NCBI GenBank assembly: GCA_036244855.1
Contig: BQKZ01000001.1
Coordinates: forward strand, 408,087 to 472,086
Source of the DNA: Temnopleurus reevesii
Taxonomy: Eukaryota > Echinodermata > Echinoidea > Temnopleuroida > Temnopleuridae
Direction of reading: 5' to 3'
Length of the DNA stretch: 64,000 nt
Made by a program: the position numbers and the translations under genes. The notes under the pieces were generated by a model. The model was not told the origin of the DNA. It saw nothing but the letters and a program-made list of their open reading frames with translations, and did not search any database. The first letter of the stretch is position 1. Every line of letters starts with the position of its first letter. Shown piece by piece: positions 1-13,440 of the stretch.

Positions 1-779
1 ATATATCTCCGCAAAAAGTTTATATGCTGCCTCAATTGGGGAATTTTCTTGAAATATTTGTTCTGTAAGAAGATATGTGCTTTCAGTTCACAACTATATA
101 GACCCCCTCAACTTGAGATTCTAGCTTTGTAATGAGATTTCCCTTTCAACCCATTGGGAATGAATAAAAAAGTAAATGAGGGGTAAATGGAGGTGAGGAA
201 AGGGTGAGGAAGGGATTATGAAGAGGTCATATCAAGCTAGTGGGGTCAATGTGTCCCAATTCTGATCTGTATATGAATCATTTCTTTAATCAAAGAAAGA
301 ATACAAAAAATCAAACACAAAGAGTCTTCAACAATTTGTTTTCTCTTTTCTTAAAACAAAACATTTTCTTGTCATTAATCTTTGGGCCAATTCTTTTCTA
401 ACTAAGCTGGCATTGAACCGCTTGGAAATTCATTTCTATTACCCTTTACTCAATAATTTTCATTTCTTATATCGGTTCCTATCTCAGAAGGATCAATTTC
501 AGAGTAACCAGGCGTGCCAATTAATCACTAGAAAAGCTTGCTGATTTATTTGTTACATTTCCTGAAAATCTTCTTCCTTGTTTCATATCTCCATGACTGA
601 GAAAAAGAGATGGGAATTTCCCATATCTTCCAGACTCTGAACCTAATGAGGGTGGTAGTAGTCAATCTATGCTTCTCTGAAACCAGGGTTCAGCCTCTGG
701 TTGTACATGAATGTAGGTTGAGTGCATAGCAAACACCATTACTTTGGTAAAAAATTAATAGGAAGAGATGAAAGGAGGA
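1..779. other. AT-rich non-coding stretch, no gene seen
   Basis: There is no open frame of useful length and no repeat copy that I can match elsewhere in the window. The sequence is ordinary AT-rich spacer. Confidence 0.6.
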
Positions 780-1030
780 GAGGCCAACATGAGGTCAAGA
801 TGAGGTGGATTTCGGGTTCAAGTCACGGCCAATTGCAAGATCAAGAGTAACTTGATGTCCTGTAGTAAGGGAGAAACTGGGCCACGTTGGTAGCCCTCTC
901 AATGCAAACATTGCCTCGCGTGGCGGGAAAAATCTTAATGCCCATCTATCAGCGTGGTCTGAGGGGGTAACGCGCGTGCTTGTATTGCTTGGCTTCTATC
1001 TGCGCTCCCCTTTTATGAGGTTCTGTTGAC
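780..1030. promoter_or_regulatory. candidate cis-regulatory island with E2F-like and DR5-like sites
   Basis: This block is visibly richer in G+C and CpG than its flanks. It holds an E2F-type core GGCGGGAAAA at 922-931. It also holds a direct repeat of nuclear-receptor half-sites, AGGTCA (792-797) and AGGTGG (803-808), spaced by 5 bases. No open frame explains the composition. The regulatory reading is inference from base composition and motif matches; an old repeat fragment is an equally simple alternative. Confidence 0.25.
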
Positions 1031-1123
1031 ACAAGAGATGTGATTTCAACTGCACCGTTTCTCTTTGTATTTGAGCTCCATTATCCTCTCAAGTGCAAAT
1101 GGTCATTTGGATTGTGTTACAAT

Positions 1124-1141
1124 GGATGGATGGATGGATGG
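1124..1141. repeat. (GGAT)n microsatellite
   Basis: Four to five perfect GGAT/ATGG units are followed by a G run. Confidence 0.9.
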
Positions 1142-2029
1142 GGGCATCAAGGGGCCACCATTATGCAAATCAAACAATATGCTTCAAGCCATCAATGAAA
1201 ACTGAAATGAACAATAAGAAATACAAACTTTCTATGTAAATCTTATAAACAGAAGAATAAATTGTGACCATTTTAATAAAAATGTAGCACTGATGCTGGT
1301 GAATTGATATGTACAGATCACTTGAAATAGTACTAAAATGTACAAATAGTGCTACACAATGAAAAAAATGATCAGTCTTCTGCTGTCGATATTTATAACA
1401 TATTTGATGAGTAATAATTTGTGAGGGAGAAAGAGAAATATGACGAGGACTAAAAATTCATAGTCATGTTAACATCTAGAATGATTCATATACACTCTAC
1501 ATGACCCTTCTATCAGCTACTCAAAATGACCAATTATGGTTATGAAAATCAGATTCTTTGGCATCAAGTTATCACAATTAACCTTTTCCTCACCCTGCCC
1601 CATATAACACTCTGCAATAATATGATACCATTCTAAAACAAGAAAAAAAGGAACGTGATCTAGTAAGAGAGGATGTAAGAATATCTATGGAATGTCATCG
1701 CTTGTCTGTCATTGATGCTTTAAAATGAGCCAATGCTCTTCACACTTTCTCTTATCAGATATTCCCAGAAGATTTCACTGTTTCATTCAATCTTCTGAGA
1801 AAATGATAACACTATGAGAGTAAAAGAGAAGAGCTTGTACAAAGATTACTCTAATAATGAATAGGCCTCTACATGGATCTTCATTAACAGTGACCTACTT
1901 CTCAAGAAAGAATAAAAGCGAGAGGGGGAAGACTGTTACATAGATAGAGAATTGCATCTGTCATTAACTTGAAGAATTTAGAGGAGCCGAGAAAGCTGAT
2001 CCTGACATTGTTAGTTCATTTGTGGAATG
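1142..2029. other. AT-rich non-coding stretch
   Basis: I see no gene, RNA or repeat copy here. Confidence 0.5.
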
Positions 2030-2290
2030 CCAACAGTCATCCGTCATGGTGATAAAGCTCCTGGCCTCCTTCTACAGCAAACTTACATTTTGGCGGGTGC
2101 CCTAATTATGACAAATTCCACGAGCTGAAACGCGAGCTGGGTCTTCCAGCAGAGTGTTGAAATGGCAAGATGACTTTGCAGAATGTTCAGAGTACACTCA
2201 CTTTTTGCCCTCTTCCCCTCAAGTTCAGATGGAACTTCCTAATAAAGTCATTCCGGGGGCAACTCACTTGCACAGGGAACCTATTTACAC
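2030..2290. promoter_or_regulatory. candidate cis-regulatory island
   Basis: This is a G+C-richer block between AT-rich flanks. It contains the E2F-like sequence TTTTGGCGGG at 2088-2097 and a nearby homeodomain-type TAATTA core. It has no credible reading frame. The assignment rests only on composition and motifs. Confidence 0.2.
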
Positions 2291-2888
2291 CTTCCTCTTT
2301 AGAATTTTAAACAAAGAAAAATCCTAGGACGGCAAATAACAGCAGATATTAAGCCCGGCTTAAACAAGACAATACAGAAAGAGCTTATTTTGAATATCTT
2401 TAATTAATTTCTTTAAATCATTGTTAGACAGTTGTTATACTTGATATAGCATTTTTCAAAGCATTTTCATTAGAAAAAGAATTACATCAAACTACCCTAT
2501 AAATCTGAACTTGATAATAATAAAGCTTGGAGAAGAAAAATTAATATTGGCCACATCAAAATTCACGATGGGCTTATCAAATTTATGTAGAAAAGGCAAT
2601 ACTCTATTTAATCATTTATTTTTTCCACTTTTTTCCGAACAGAATAATACAGATGAGTGGATCTGGACCTTCATCAAAATGCTTCCTCGTGAAATTGGTG
2701 AGCAGACGTTAATGAGGATCGGGGAGATGAGAATCTTAATTTGAAGAAGAGGCAGACACTGAATGAATGAAAGATAATACTCTTGTTTACAATGGGCTGT
2801 CTTCACATGGAGACTGGAGATTGGAAGACATCTCCAGGAGAAAAGGGAAGTAGGGCACCTCATTGACCCCCACCATCTCAGTACTGCC

Positions 2889-2902
2889 GTTACCATGGCA
2901 AT
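2889..2902. promoter_or_regulatory. RFX X-box-like palindrome
   Basis: The sequence GTTACCATGGCAAT matches the symmetrical X-box consensus bound by RFX factors at 13 of 14 positions. The surrounding 2,870-3,130 is moderately G+C-rich. Function is inferred from the motif only. Confidence 0.35.
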
Positions 2903-4725
2903 GAGTCTGAATGGTCAAATGACAAAGAAACCCAATACCAGTACTTGTGCATCCTTCATGAGATTGCCCTTCCTGAAAAGCACCTCATTCTCCACCATCT
3001 TGAAGGGGAATTCATAGATGAGCAAACCATTCAAGTGTTTGGCAACCACTATGCTTTCCTCATCACCAGTTTTCTAGTGCCTCCCTGTATGGTAATGGAA
3101 ATACGTGGAACTAGAAGTTTCTCAGACTAAGTCAAAGATAAGGTTAAAAACCTTGTGCTTTTCACATGTTAACCCATAGAATATTGAATTCTTTAATTAT
3201 CTATAGACACTGTGTGAATGGACAAGTAGTCAATGTGTGAAGAGTAAATTGATCTTACATCAGGTTATCTGTTGCAGTACAATGTGTGTTACTTCTTTTA
3301 AACCTTATGGTCAGTGCAGGAATAACAAAATATTACAAAAAGATAAAAATCATGACAGAAATGTCATAATAATTTGAATTTACAGTAACATTTAGAGCTG
3401 TAAATCAAGTATATATAGAAAATTATGGAAATGTGTGAAATTGAAAGAGAAGAGAATTTGTCTGGAAATGATTGTAAATTTGAAAATTTGAGTTGCACAT
3501 ACAAGATATGGAATGCGGAATTTCAAAATGATTGCTTAAAAAAATTGGAAAAAGCTAAATTATAACAATCCAAATCTATATATTGCTTGGATGTTGTTTA
3601 TGAGGATATCCCGTATGCTCACATCTAGCTCAATGTTTACTTCAACACACTGACACTCAAAATCTGTATTGCCTGGTAGGCCTAATATTTCTTTTGTTCC
3701 TCCTCTGGCCTGAATGTTTTTTAAATGATGAAAGAAAACATTAAAATTCTTGGTAACATGTAAGGTCCTTTTAGCACCGACAACCCCATATGTTAGATTT
3801 GAACTTTTGACATGGAAACGATCTTACTTGTACCTGAATCAGAGCACAGAGAATATGAGCCGTCACTGGCAAGATAAGTGGAAAGCAGATCTACATCAAA
3901 GCACTAGTGATGACACTCAACAACAACAATTTACTTCATTTTATAGGGCCCTGAAAAAAATGTTACCAGGAAAATCCCCTTTACTACTGGTTCTTGAAAA
4001 ACTATTTCATTTTTGAAAACAGATTTCTATTTTGGGACAAATCAATAATAGCAATTATAAGTAGTAAAACAGTAATACTAGTTTTGAATGAGATTATGTC
4101 TTTGGATACACCATAAAAGTAATGAAATATGTTTCTTTATTGAACTTCACTTGGGATAAATAAATTTTGTAATGTTATGTACCTGGTGCTTTGTGCATTT
4201 AATGCATGATCATTTTATAATTATATTGTACATGTGCAATCTAAGACCTAAAAGACATATGAACAATAAAAAGCAAACTATCTTTAGTTATCTTATCAAT
4301 GAATCCAATAGCATTAACAAATACGGATCCCATTCTTTTTTAAATTGCAGTTGTCTAAATCAATTCCAGTATACTGTCTGACAATGTTGTCTTTATAAGA
4401 CAAATACATAAAAAATCTACTACTCAAAAAATAAGAAGCTCTCACAGCATTCATTTACGCATTCGATGGGAGATCATGCCCCTCCTGTCTAATACTGTCT
4501 GATCTCATAATTCTCTCTCATATTACTTGCCTAATCACTTTCTCCTGCATTTTTTATTTTTAAAACTATTCTGAGAAGATTGAGACTAAAATTACCCATG
4601 GGTAGATTTCAACTCCTTGCTTCTATTAAACATATTGCAAGTGTTTAGAAAGTTCAATTGGATCACCATGGACATGGTCTTCTCAAGTATTTCTCCATAT
4701 TTGATATCACTGATACTATTTTACC
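2903..4725. other. AT-rich non-coding stretch
   Basis: Open frames at 2945-3130 and 3750-4016 are short, lack recognisable domains and show no splice-consistent context. I read the stretch as spacer. Confidence 0.5.
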
Positions 4726-4965
4726 TCTTTTTGTTTCATTTTGATAGATACTTTCTTCAGCTTCTAAGAATGTGAGATCTGTGGGATTCCTTTATGAGGA
4801 GATTGAGAAGAGAATATGAAAAATGCTTAGGGTGGTAGTTGGAGATGAGGATTTAGGACCTACTAATTATCATTCAGGTACATACATTTTCACATCGGAT
4901 GATTGAATTACAATGAATTTGTAAACTTTAAAAAGAAGAAATATCTAAAACTGCATTTATTTGGG
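4726..4965. repeat. duplicated contig end, copy 1 (left of the single N at 4966)
   Basis: These 240 bases are repeated at 4967-5206 with two substitutions (for example TTTATGAGG versus TTTCTGAGG). The repeat runs exactly up to a single N on this side and starts directly after it on the other. That is the signature of two contigs whose overlapping allelic ends were joined without being merged, not of a biological tandem duplication. Confidence 0.85.
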
Positions 4966-4966
4966 N
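4966..4966. other. assembly gap placeholder (single N)
   Basis: A single ambiguous base separates two near-identical 240-bp copies. Confidence 0.9.
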
Positions 4967-5206
4967 TCTTTTTGTTTCATTTTGATAGATACTTTCTTCA
5001 GCTTCTAAGAATGTGAGATCTGTGGGATTCCTTTCTGAGGAGATTGAGAAGAGAATATGAAAAATGCTTAGGGTGGTAGTTGGAGATGAGGATTTAGGAC
5101 CTACTAATTATCATTCAGGTACATACATTTTCACATCGGATGATTGAATTACAATGAATTTGTAAAATTTAAAAAGAAGAAATATCTAAAACTGCATTTA
5201 TTTGGG
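4967..5206. repeat. duplicated contig end, copy 2
   Basis: This is the second copy of 4726-4965, offset by 241 bases, with two mismatches. It probably represents the other haplotype of the same locus. Confidence 0.85.
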
Positions 5207-6659
5207 GACTACAATCAATATTTAACATTTCCATATTCTAAAATATCCAACAACCAGTGTACATTAGATCAGGTGTTGTATGTGGTGCTGTATCTGCAGT
5301 TGTTCTTGATCATGTACCATGGTAAGCATATTTCCAGACTACCTACAAAAGGTAGACATATTCACGTATCTGTGATCATCATTATATTGAATTAGGAAAT
5401 GATGCTTATTGAGTATTTGATTAAAACCCTTGCAATTTCCTTCTTGAATTGGCATCAGTTAATATTGAACCTTTCCTTCCCATATCATGTCTGGATATGG
5501 CCCACGCCGGATGGTTTTATGCAAATTCTCAAATCTAATTACGGTTCTTGAGCCTGCATATTCCATTGTGAAACATATGGTAAAAAGTAATGATCGCGTT
5601 GGGAAATAATCTGTTTTTAATGCATTTTAGGACCTACCAAATTCATGAATAAGGAGATTTGCTGTATAAGTCTGGCGGTTTTATTTCTGGTGCTGTAGGA
5701 TATACAACTTTTATATACCAATAATGACAAATTTCAAAACATCATTCATAATATATATTTCCAGTTAATTTTCACTTTTTAATAGATACCAATTTTACTC
5801 ATCATCACATCTTCCCAGTCATATTCATAAACATGCAAAAGTCAGAAATTTTTATTAAAAAAAATGTTTCAATATAAATTCTTATGAATGTTTTTTCGGT
5901 ATTGTGCAATATGTTGGTTAATGCCCATCCATAAGGGTTTGCATTCCTCAGGGTAACAGTGAAGAACTCTGGCCCATGGATGGGCATTCACCACGTCTTG
6001 CTTTATTCTCTTCCCTTCTCCTCTTTCTGCTTTCTCTTTCTATGTATACATGTTTTCATTTACTGTGATACTTTTGTCACTTTTACTATTGTTAACTTTT
6101 TTGATGGATGAATAGATGATAATAAATAATAATAATTATAACATTATATTTATGTATTATAATAATAACAATGCATTTCTGGAAGACTGTGATGGTCGAG
6201 ATTGGTTTGATTGTATTATTTGGAAGTGAATGATTTTATCAATTGTAATGACAATATATCTTCCAGTCTTTCCCAAATATATATTCTTAGTTCAAATGAT
6301 AAAAGTGTTTACTTTCACATTTGTTACATATTCTTTATAAAGAAACAGAGATCTATAGTCTATGTATTAATAATTTTCGTAGTTTATTCATCACCACACA
6401 ATTTTGTTGAGATGGAATAGCATAATAAAAATGACAAATTAGAAAATAAGAAACTGCATTACAAAGGAATGTCTGGAAATTCAATTGTTCTGATATCGAA
6501 TGAATTAAAGAAACAAACTTCCTTGTCCTTCTTATGATATATGTATTATATGTAAAACCAACAAATTTTTACTTTTATTAGAAATATTTTTCAGAATAAG
6601 GAGTGACTACCCTCACAATTGAAAGAAAGAAAAATGCCCATATGTTTCTTTCATCGTCG
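5207..6659. other. AT-rich non-coding stretch with one hairpin
   Basis: No gene is seen. The only structure is an inverted repeat: ATGCCCATCCA at 5921-5931 and its complement at 5977-5987, with a 45-base loop. Confidence 0.5.
5921..5987. repeat. 11-bp perfect inverted repeat, 67-base hairpin
   Basis: The arms ATGCCCATCCA and TGGATGGGCAT are exact complements. One or two further bases pair outside the arms with gaps. It may be a remnant of a short foldback element. I see no sign that it is a microRNA precursor, because the loop is long and unpaired. Confidence 0.5.
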
Positions 6660-6880
6660 AAGGAAGTGGTAGAAATCAGAGCGCCATACTCACCCACCAA
6701 CACGCCATCATATCAAACTGACTGGAGTGGTGGCGCTCAGCATCGTCCTTGTCAAGTCAGGTCACATGACCTACGAGAGTGCGTAAGCCAGACACCACGC
6801 CCGAAGTGTATCAGACTGGACTATATTGTGAGGTCAAGCTTTTTGTTATGATCCAGCGCTGGACAAGGATGCCTGTCTTC
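6660..6880. promoter_or_regulatory. candidate cis-regulatory island with a palindromic AGGTCA/E-box site
   Basis: This is a compact G+C- and CpG-richer block. At 6759-6772 lies AGGTCACATGACCT: inverted AGGTCA half-sites 2 bases apart whose centre, TCACATGA, is also an MITF/TFE-type E-box. The short open frame across it (6603-6851) has no recognisable domain. The regulatory role is inference. Confidence 0.3.
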
Positions 6881-9640
6881 TCTACTTATTCATAAGGTTA
6901 TTTAAGGTCACTTAACAATTTCATAATCCATATCTTTCTGAGCCATTCTCTCTTGGTCTTTGTCTCTCGCAGCCTTGGTCTAGACTCCCCCAGTCCCTGT
7001 ATTAGAATAATTGTTGGATGATTATGATTGTGTTCTAATAATTATCATTTCTTTATCTCCACTCATCCAAGAGAGAGAGAGTGAAAACAGCAATTATCTT
7101 ACGAGCTTCGACTCAGCATGGTCTCCAATATACAATAATTTCATAGTTTTCACTACATAATGACCACATTTCCGTTTACCAGTGCAGATAAATGCCCTAT
7201 TGTGTTCTAGATAATGATATGATAACAAATAATATGAAATCTTACACAAATATCAAACAAAACACAACTTAAACACAAAGAAAATAGGAACTAAGCAGAA
7301 AATAAATATATCACAGTTCTTATTTCATTTCATACTAAATCATAGTTGCCAGGAGGACTTCTCAGAGGTTAAACTCTGTTTTAATTTGAACTTTATTTGT
7401 TCATATTACATAATTTACAATAATAAAACAATTATAGAGTACAACACATGGATAACAGAAACAGAATCCCTTACTTTGTTTTGTGGATAAATAACATTGA
7501 ATAAGTTTCATAACAGTATCATTTAAGTCGGTTTTTGACAATAACTTTTGTGAAGCCTGACCTAGCAGCCAGGCTTGATGCTATCTAGACTGATATAATG
7601 TAATTAAGCACATCACAACAAACAGGTAAGCGGTCAGTCAGTAAATGAGATTATGATGGTCGGAATGTCTAAGCGGACAATTTCATATTTTTAATTAAAT
7701 CATAGAGTTCATTGCCACAAGGTGTGTTTTCGACAAAATCACCTGCTCCTCTTAATACACTGGGATTAGTATGAGAATAAAAAGAGAGAGAGAGAGACAG
7801 ACAGTACAGGAAGGATGGAATCAGGATGGACAGGGAGGATGATAGCAGGAAGGACAGGGGAAAGAGGGTGGAAGAAGAAAAGGAAACAGACATACAGATA
7901 GACTCTACGGAAATCCTTAATCTTGTATTCTATATTTAGCAGAAACAGCATTATCATCTGCTATGACCATCAAGACTCAATCTAATCTAATCTATTATCT
8001 TTAAGTTTATACAGACATGCAACATTTTCTTCATGATGAGTTCAAGTGGCATTGGTTATTCAACTACAATTATCACTATTATGATTGCATTATTTTGTAT
8101 GCTTCCAAATCAAAGTACCAGAGGAACCGGACTAATGAAGGCCTTATGATTAACTTGGCTCACGTATTACCTAATGAGTAGGACTAAAAGATATTGAAAT
8201 GAAGACCGGATCTATAAGTAGACTACCTGCAGGCAGGAGCAATTATAGACTAATCAAACCCAGGAATAACTTTTAAGGAGAGTATGAAGAAAGTTATTTA
8301 TTTTTTTTATTTTGCTACAGGCAAGACACAAGGCTAAATATAGCAACAACAGTTTAAATGAGGGGATAATTCAATCAAGGAGTAGAAAGTTCAAAAACAT
8401 GTCATCTGATACGTATATTTGTCCCCATTTTCCAGCTGTAAATCCGCATGACCATTCGAGTTGTTCATAAGATATTTGTTGCATAAATGAACAACCTTCT
8501 GCAGTTCATAAACTTCAGTATCTAATACCGTTTGAGAGAAGTCAGAAGGATAAAATGAGCAATTAGAATAAAACACTCCAAAAAGGAAGGGAAAATATTT
8601 CTCAAATATGAATAATTACACACGCGCATCCTTTTATTAAAAAAATAACTTTCATTAAATTATCTCTTTTATAGATGGAGCAAGTATGATGATTAGGACT
8701 ATTGGGTGATACAAATGAGAGGATAGGAAAATGAGGGAATTCAATGAGGTAGGATACAACTTTTGAAATTTGAAACTTATAAACTGTCAAAAGCATCCAA
8801 TGCATTATGTTCTCAAGCCAGTGTCGGGTCAGTGTGATATATTTCATCAGTCTATGATGTTTAAAGGTCATTAAACAATTACTTTTATTCATTTTATTTG
8901 CTGTGTGACAATTTATATTTCAGTTAAGTGTAAGCCATGTTGGTTGCTTCATTAACAACACAAAAGGGAGACAAAACAAATTAAATAGAACAGAGAGGTC
9001 ATAATATATTTAAGTGGGTAAAAGGGAGACAATGGTTTTCAAATAACCAAACATATTAAATGTGTAAAAGAAAAAAATATCATCATGAAAATACGAATGA
9101 TGAAAATATAATTTTCATAATCAGTAATTAATTTTGATAGGGTGTTTTTCAATTATAGCAAGTGCCATGCAATGTATCAGAGATAAAGAAGGGAAATTCC
9201 CCAATAATTTTTAAATCAAAGAAAATCCAAATGAAATGCAGGTGGTTTTAATTCAGGCTCATAATGTGCAGTCAATTTAAAAAGGGAAAAGTCATTTAAA
9301 ATCTTCAAATTCTCAAATCTGTATCATTTGCACAGTTTACTGTTTACTATATGGCAGCATATTGATTAAGTCAGATTATGTTGACACATTTTCAAGTCTT
9401 CATATCCACTACAAAATTGATTTGAAGAGGAGTATAAATATTTGTTCATTTAACCCCCAGTTAAGTTTTCATTCTGTTTTATATGTGATACATCTATTAT
9501 GAAGAAAGTATAAACCAGAACAAGCATGAAGATAAACCTTTAACAATATTGGATGTTCAAAAATATAATGCAGTGAGAGCTAAAATACAAACTTAGACAA
9601 CAGAATAATAAAAAAAATCTGTGGAATTCTCCAAGACATG
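6881..9640. other. AT-rich non-coding stretch
   Basis: No gene is seen. It contains a (GA)n tract at 7782-7798. Short minus-strand frames around 7.7-8.9 kb are unremarkable. Confidence 0.5.
7782..7798. repeat. (GA)n microsatellite
   Basis: An almost perfect AG dinucleotide run. Confidence 0.85.
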
Positions 9641-9692
9641 TTATGATGAAGATTTATGATGAAGATTATGGTGACAAAATTATGATGAAGAT
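9641..9692. repeat. 13-bp short tandem repeat
   Basis: The unit TTATGATGAAGAT occurs at 9641-9653, 9654-9666 and again at 9680-9692, with a degenerate unit between. An open frame (9643-9984, 113 codons) begins inside it. Its protein has no recognisable domain and I do not call it a gene. Confidence 0.7.
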
Positions 9693-9984
9693 CAGAGGTA
9701 CAACTCGAAGACAAAATATACCTCAGCAAAGTCAATTAAGCTTTGAGGGTCACTCATCAAAAAGTGCTGAAACCTTTCTATCCTACTTCATCAGCATTGT
9801 GAGTCAGGAAACATATCATTTAGGTGTGAAAAATGGATCACTTCGCTACCATTCTAAGAATCATTCAAAAGTGATCCAGACAAGTACGAGGAAGCTTAAA
9901 TTTAATGTTCCTGACAAAATTAATATTGAACAATATCATCAATGGAAATTTAAAGAGGTTTGTACTGAATTCATTAAATCATGA

Positions 9985-12900
9985 AATTGTATGGATCATT
10001 TATTTCTTAAGATAGAACCTTCTCAACTGACACTGATATGACAAATTAAAGGTTTGTCTGAACACTTGACCTGAATAAATTAAAGATTAAAAACAATTTT
10101 GTTAAATACTCATCAATTTCAATATAGGATTTTCAACCTGACATGCATATTTATCAAGACAACATTCAATTTCATTTTATAATTCTATAGGAGAATCTAG
10201 ATTGCTCTTTGTTGATAATAATAAATTCTTCAATGAACAGATATATTGAGGAAAGTAAATTTGTTAAATGAAAATATAATTTCCAAAGATTATTTATGTA
10301 AAAACACGTAAAATAGTGATAATTGAAAATGGGCACTGATAGTGTCGCGTGTCTAGCAATATTATGGAAGAAATACAAAAATAGCAGGAGAAATTTGATT
10401 TTCCTTTAGGTTTGAAAGAGTAACTATATGGTTCAAGACCATTACCAATTACCTTGTTTTGAAAGGCTTGCCAATGGATCTTTCATTTGCTCATCCGCCT
10501 ATCAAAGCTGTCTCACAGTGCCCTACTTTGAAAGTCATCTCACCTGAACACAAAACAAAGAATAAGGAGATAAACTATTAGGTCGCTTCAGGTCAAGTAC
10601 ATATTAATTAAATTCAGGGAGGGATTTTGTTTCACCTCTGGAAGTGACTAATGGTGTTTTGAAGTCCTAATTAAAAGCCCTAAATGGAGCAGGAGTGAAG
10701 AGACGGAAGTGATGTGCATTAGGCGTGGCTTAAATCAGTTCATGCTGCTCTACTTCTGCTGACTTTGTTGTAGCAGGGAGATGGGAGTGTCTATCGCTGG
10801 TCTAGGAATGACAACAGCATGGGAGCAGGAAAGATACACAGAGATACTTAATGACTCGAATACAGAAATAGCATTGTGCAGACACACTGTTGGGTGCTAA
10901 TATCCATTCTATTTATAGTATTCAATATAACGGCATATTTTACCAATACAACTTATAAACTCAAAGTCATCTTCAAGCCACAGACATTTCATATTTTTTA
11001 AGCAATTGGGTGGACTCACATGTAATGCATGTCAACATCTAAATACAGTTAAATGTGCTGTATTTCACTTCCTATCAATTTCATATCCTTTTCGAAATTA
11101 ATTCAAATCACATGCTACTAATATCTGATTTGAGCTATAACTAAGTTTCCTAATCAATTACTGACCAAAATGAAAATATCTGATCAGTGCGGGATAATAA
11201 CAGCTACTTGTAGAGGTAAATGTTGAACATTTCAACAAATATAATTTGAAAAAAAAAGAAAGAATAAATATATTTTTCTATGATTTAAATGTTCACCAAA
11301 TATGTCCAGACAGTGCATGATCTACTTTTCCCCTTCTCCCCCCTGCCTAGTATCATTCAGACTATAAATACCTGTAGGCATAAATACCAGACACATTGAC
11401 CCTGAGACTACATACAGAGCCTTTCATGATCTGCCCAGCAACCCACAGCTTAATTATTTCCTTTACCTCAGCTGACCTTATACAAGGGTCTGTGAGTAGG
11501 GTTAATTTACCCCCTTACCAGGGAGCTGCAAAACCATGCTGGTAAGAAAGCAAATGACCAGGTCTTTTCACTTCAATCCTAACCACAATTGTCCAAGAGT
11601 AATATTCGATGAAAATGAGAAGGAAATGAAATAAAAGAATTTGCAGCAATTTGAAAAGGTTATGAGGAGGTCAGGTATTTAAGTTCAAAAGTTCATGGAA
11701 CAAATATTTCCCCCTTTTTTAAATCACAAAATTGAATGTGCAAAGAAAATGAAGGGCGATAAAAGTAATAGCAAATGCTTGCAGTGAAATTAATGGTTCA
11801 TAATTCGCATTTCTAGATTGTTCTATTTGAAATTTGAATTTGTATTTATTGGAATAAGAGAACTGCATTATTGTATTATGGCATTCAACTAATAGCTATT
11901 TGGATGCTGAATTCTGTTTCAATAAGTGGCAGATTTTACTACCAATCAGTTTAAAGCTAATGTTAGAATATCTTATTGCATTTATCCATGAAAGGAACCA
12001 TGTAGACAAACATATTCATGATAATAAAATACCATAAGCCTATATTTTCAGTGTGCATGCACTTTGATACTATCATGATTTCATATAAAAAAAATATGAA
12101 TTTGAAAGGTCATCTGAAGGACTCAGCTTTAACAGTGTAAAATTGGTCAAAAGATATTTTCAGTGCATGGACCTGACTTTTAAAAAAATCAGGTTGTATA
12201 ACCTGCATCCACTTTGGTTCTAAATACAGGCAAGTCGATGAAGAGAAATGACTACAATTGATGGCATGGGAAATGCCACAATTTGTAAGAATGCTTCAAA
12301 TAGAGAAGACCAACAACTGACATCTATCCTTATAAGGATGCAAAATGTTTGATCATCTTGGAAAAGTAATAAGCTGAACTATGATGAGATATTATTGATG
12401 GGATTCTTCCATTTGTAAAGAGTTGACAGATAACAACATGATAATGGTCTCTAAATAGTTGAAACTGGTTGAAAGTTTGTTATGATTCATCTCATAACAT
12501 GAAGCCTTGCAAAAATCTTGACTGATAATAATGGCATTGCTTCAACAAAAAACTGTTATCAGAGACTATAAATAACTTTGCTACATGGTGATGACAATAC
12601 AACATTTAAAAGCAAATGATATCACTACCAAAGTTAGATTGATTGATAAAGATACAAATCCAACATTTTGCTAATTATCAATATAAAAATTATTATTTCC
12701 CAAATATGACAGTCATACATGAAAATTGTTCATATTTATAACTGTTTGTGTCCATTTTAAGATAAATTGATCACAGCATTTTTTTTTCAAATTAAATGTT
12801 GATAGTCATTTCACACCCTTAATAAAAGAAAATTATATTCTACTAAAGATAATTACTATTCTAATGTTTGACAGCACCTGCATTTCCGATCCTTCCCATA

Positions 12901-13440
12901 TGAATGGCTTTCTTTGCAATTGATGGAATATTGTATAAGGCTACCGCTTCAAAGTTATGAAAACTGATGTTCACGTTTCATATATCATACCTATATAACA
13001 TAATTCCCATATAATCCAATTACAAATAAAAGCAAGAACTACATATCGCCAGAAGGATGAACATGCATTTTCAAGAACAGGAAACAGTCTTCATGCAATG
13101 AACAGAGAATGCAATACAATGATTCAATCAACATTTTTAATTCATCATTTAACCAAGTGAATACAGAGGAGGGTCAATTCAATTGATGTAGCCATAGAAA
13201 ACAAAGGATTCCTAAGAACTCTAAGTAAACATCTTGGAATGTGAACTAGTTTAAAATCTAGATTGGGCAAGGGCAAATTGTTGATTATATCAAATGCTAA
13301 CGAAGGAGGAATAAGGAATGACCAAGGAAAATGATACAAGTCTTCAAGGACGCAATCACAATTTCAAAACAAGATGGTTTCAAGATCTTCTAATCAAGAA
13401 CATGATACCCATCATGTATCTGAAGATAACGAGAAAGGGA
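9985..13440. other. AT-rich non-coding stretch
   Basis: No gene is seen. Slightly G+C-richer patches at 10.64-10.83 kb and 11.38-11.56 kb could be regulatory but carry no decisive motif. Confidence 0.5.

Noticed and set aside
4726..5206. Apparent biological tandem duplication
   Set aside because: The copies abut a single N exactly and differ like alleles; assembly artefact is the simpler explanation.
5921..5987. microRNA precursor
   Set aside because: Only 11 bases pair perfectly, with a 45-base loop; there is no extended stem.
9643..9984. 113-codon plus-strand open frame
   Set aside because: It starts inside a 13-bp tandem repeat and its protein matches nothing I know. A frame of this length is expected by chance in 64 kb.
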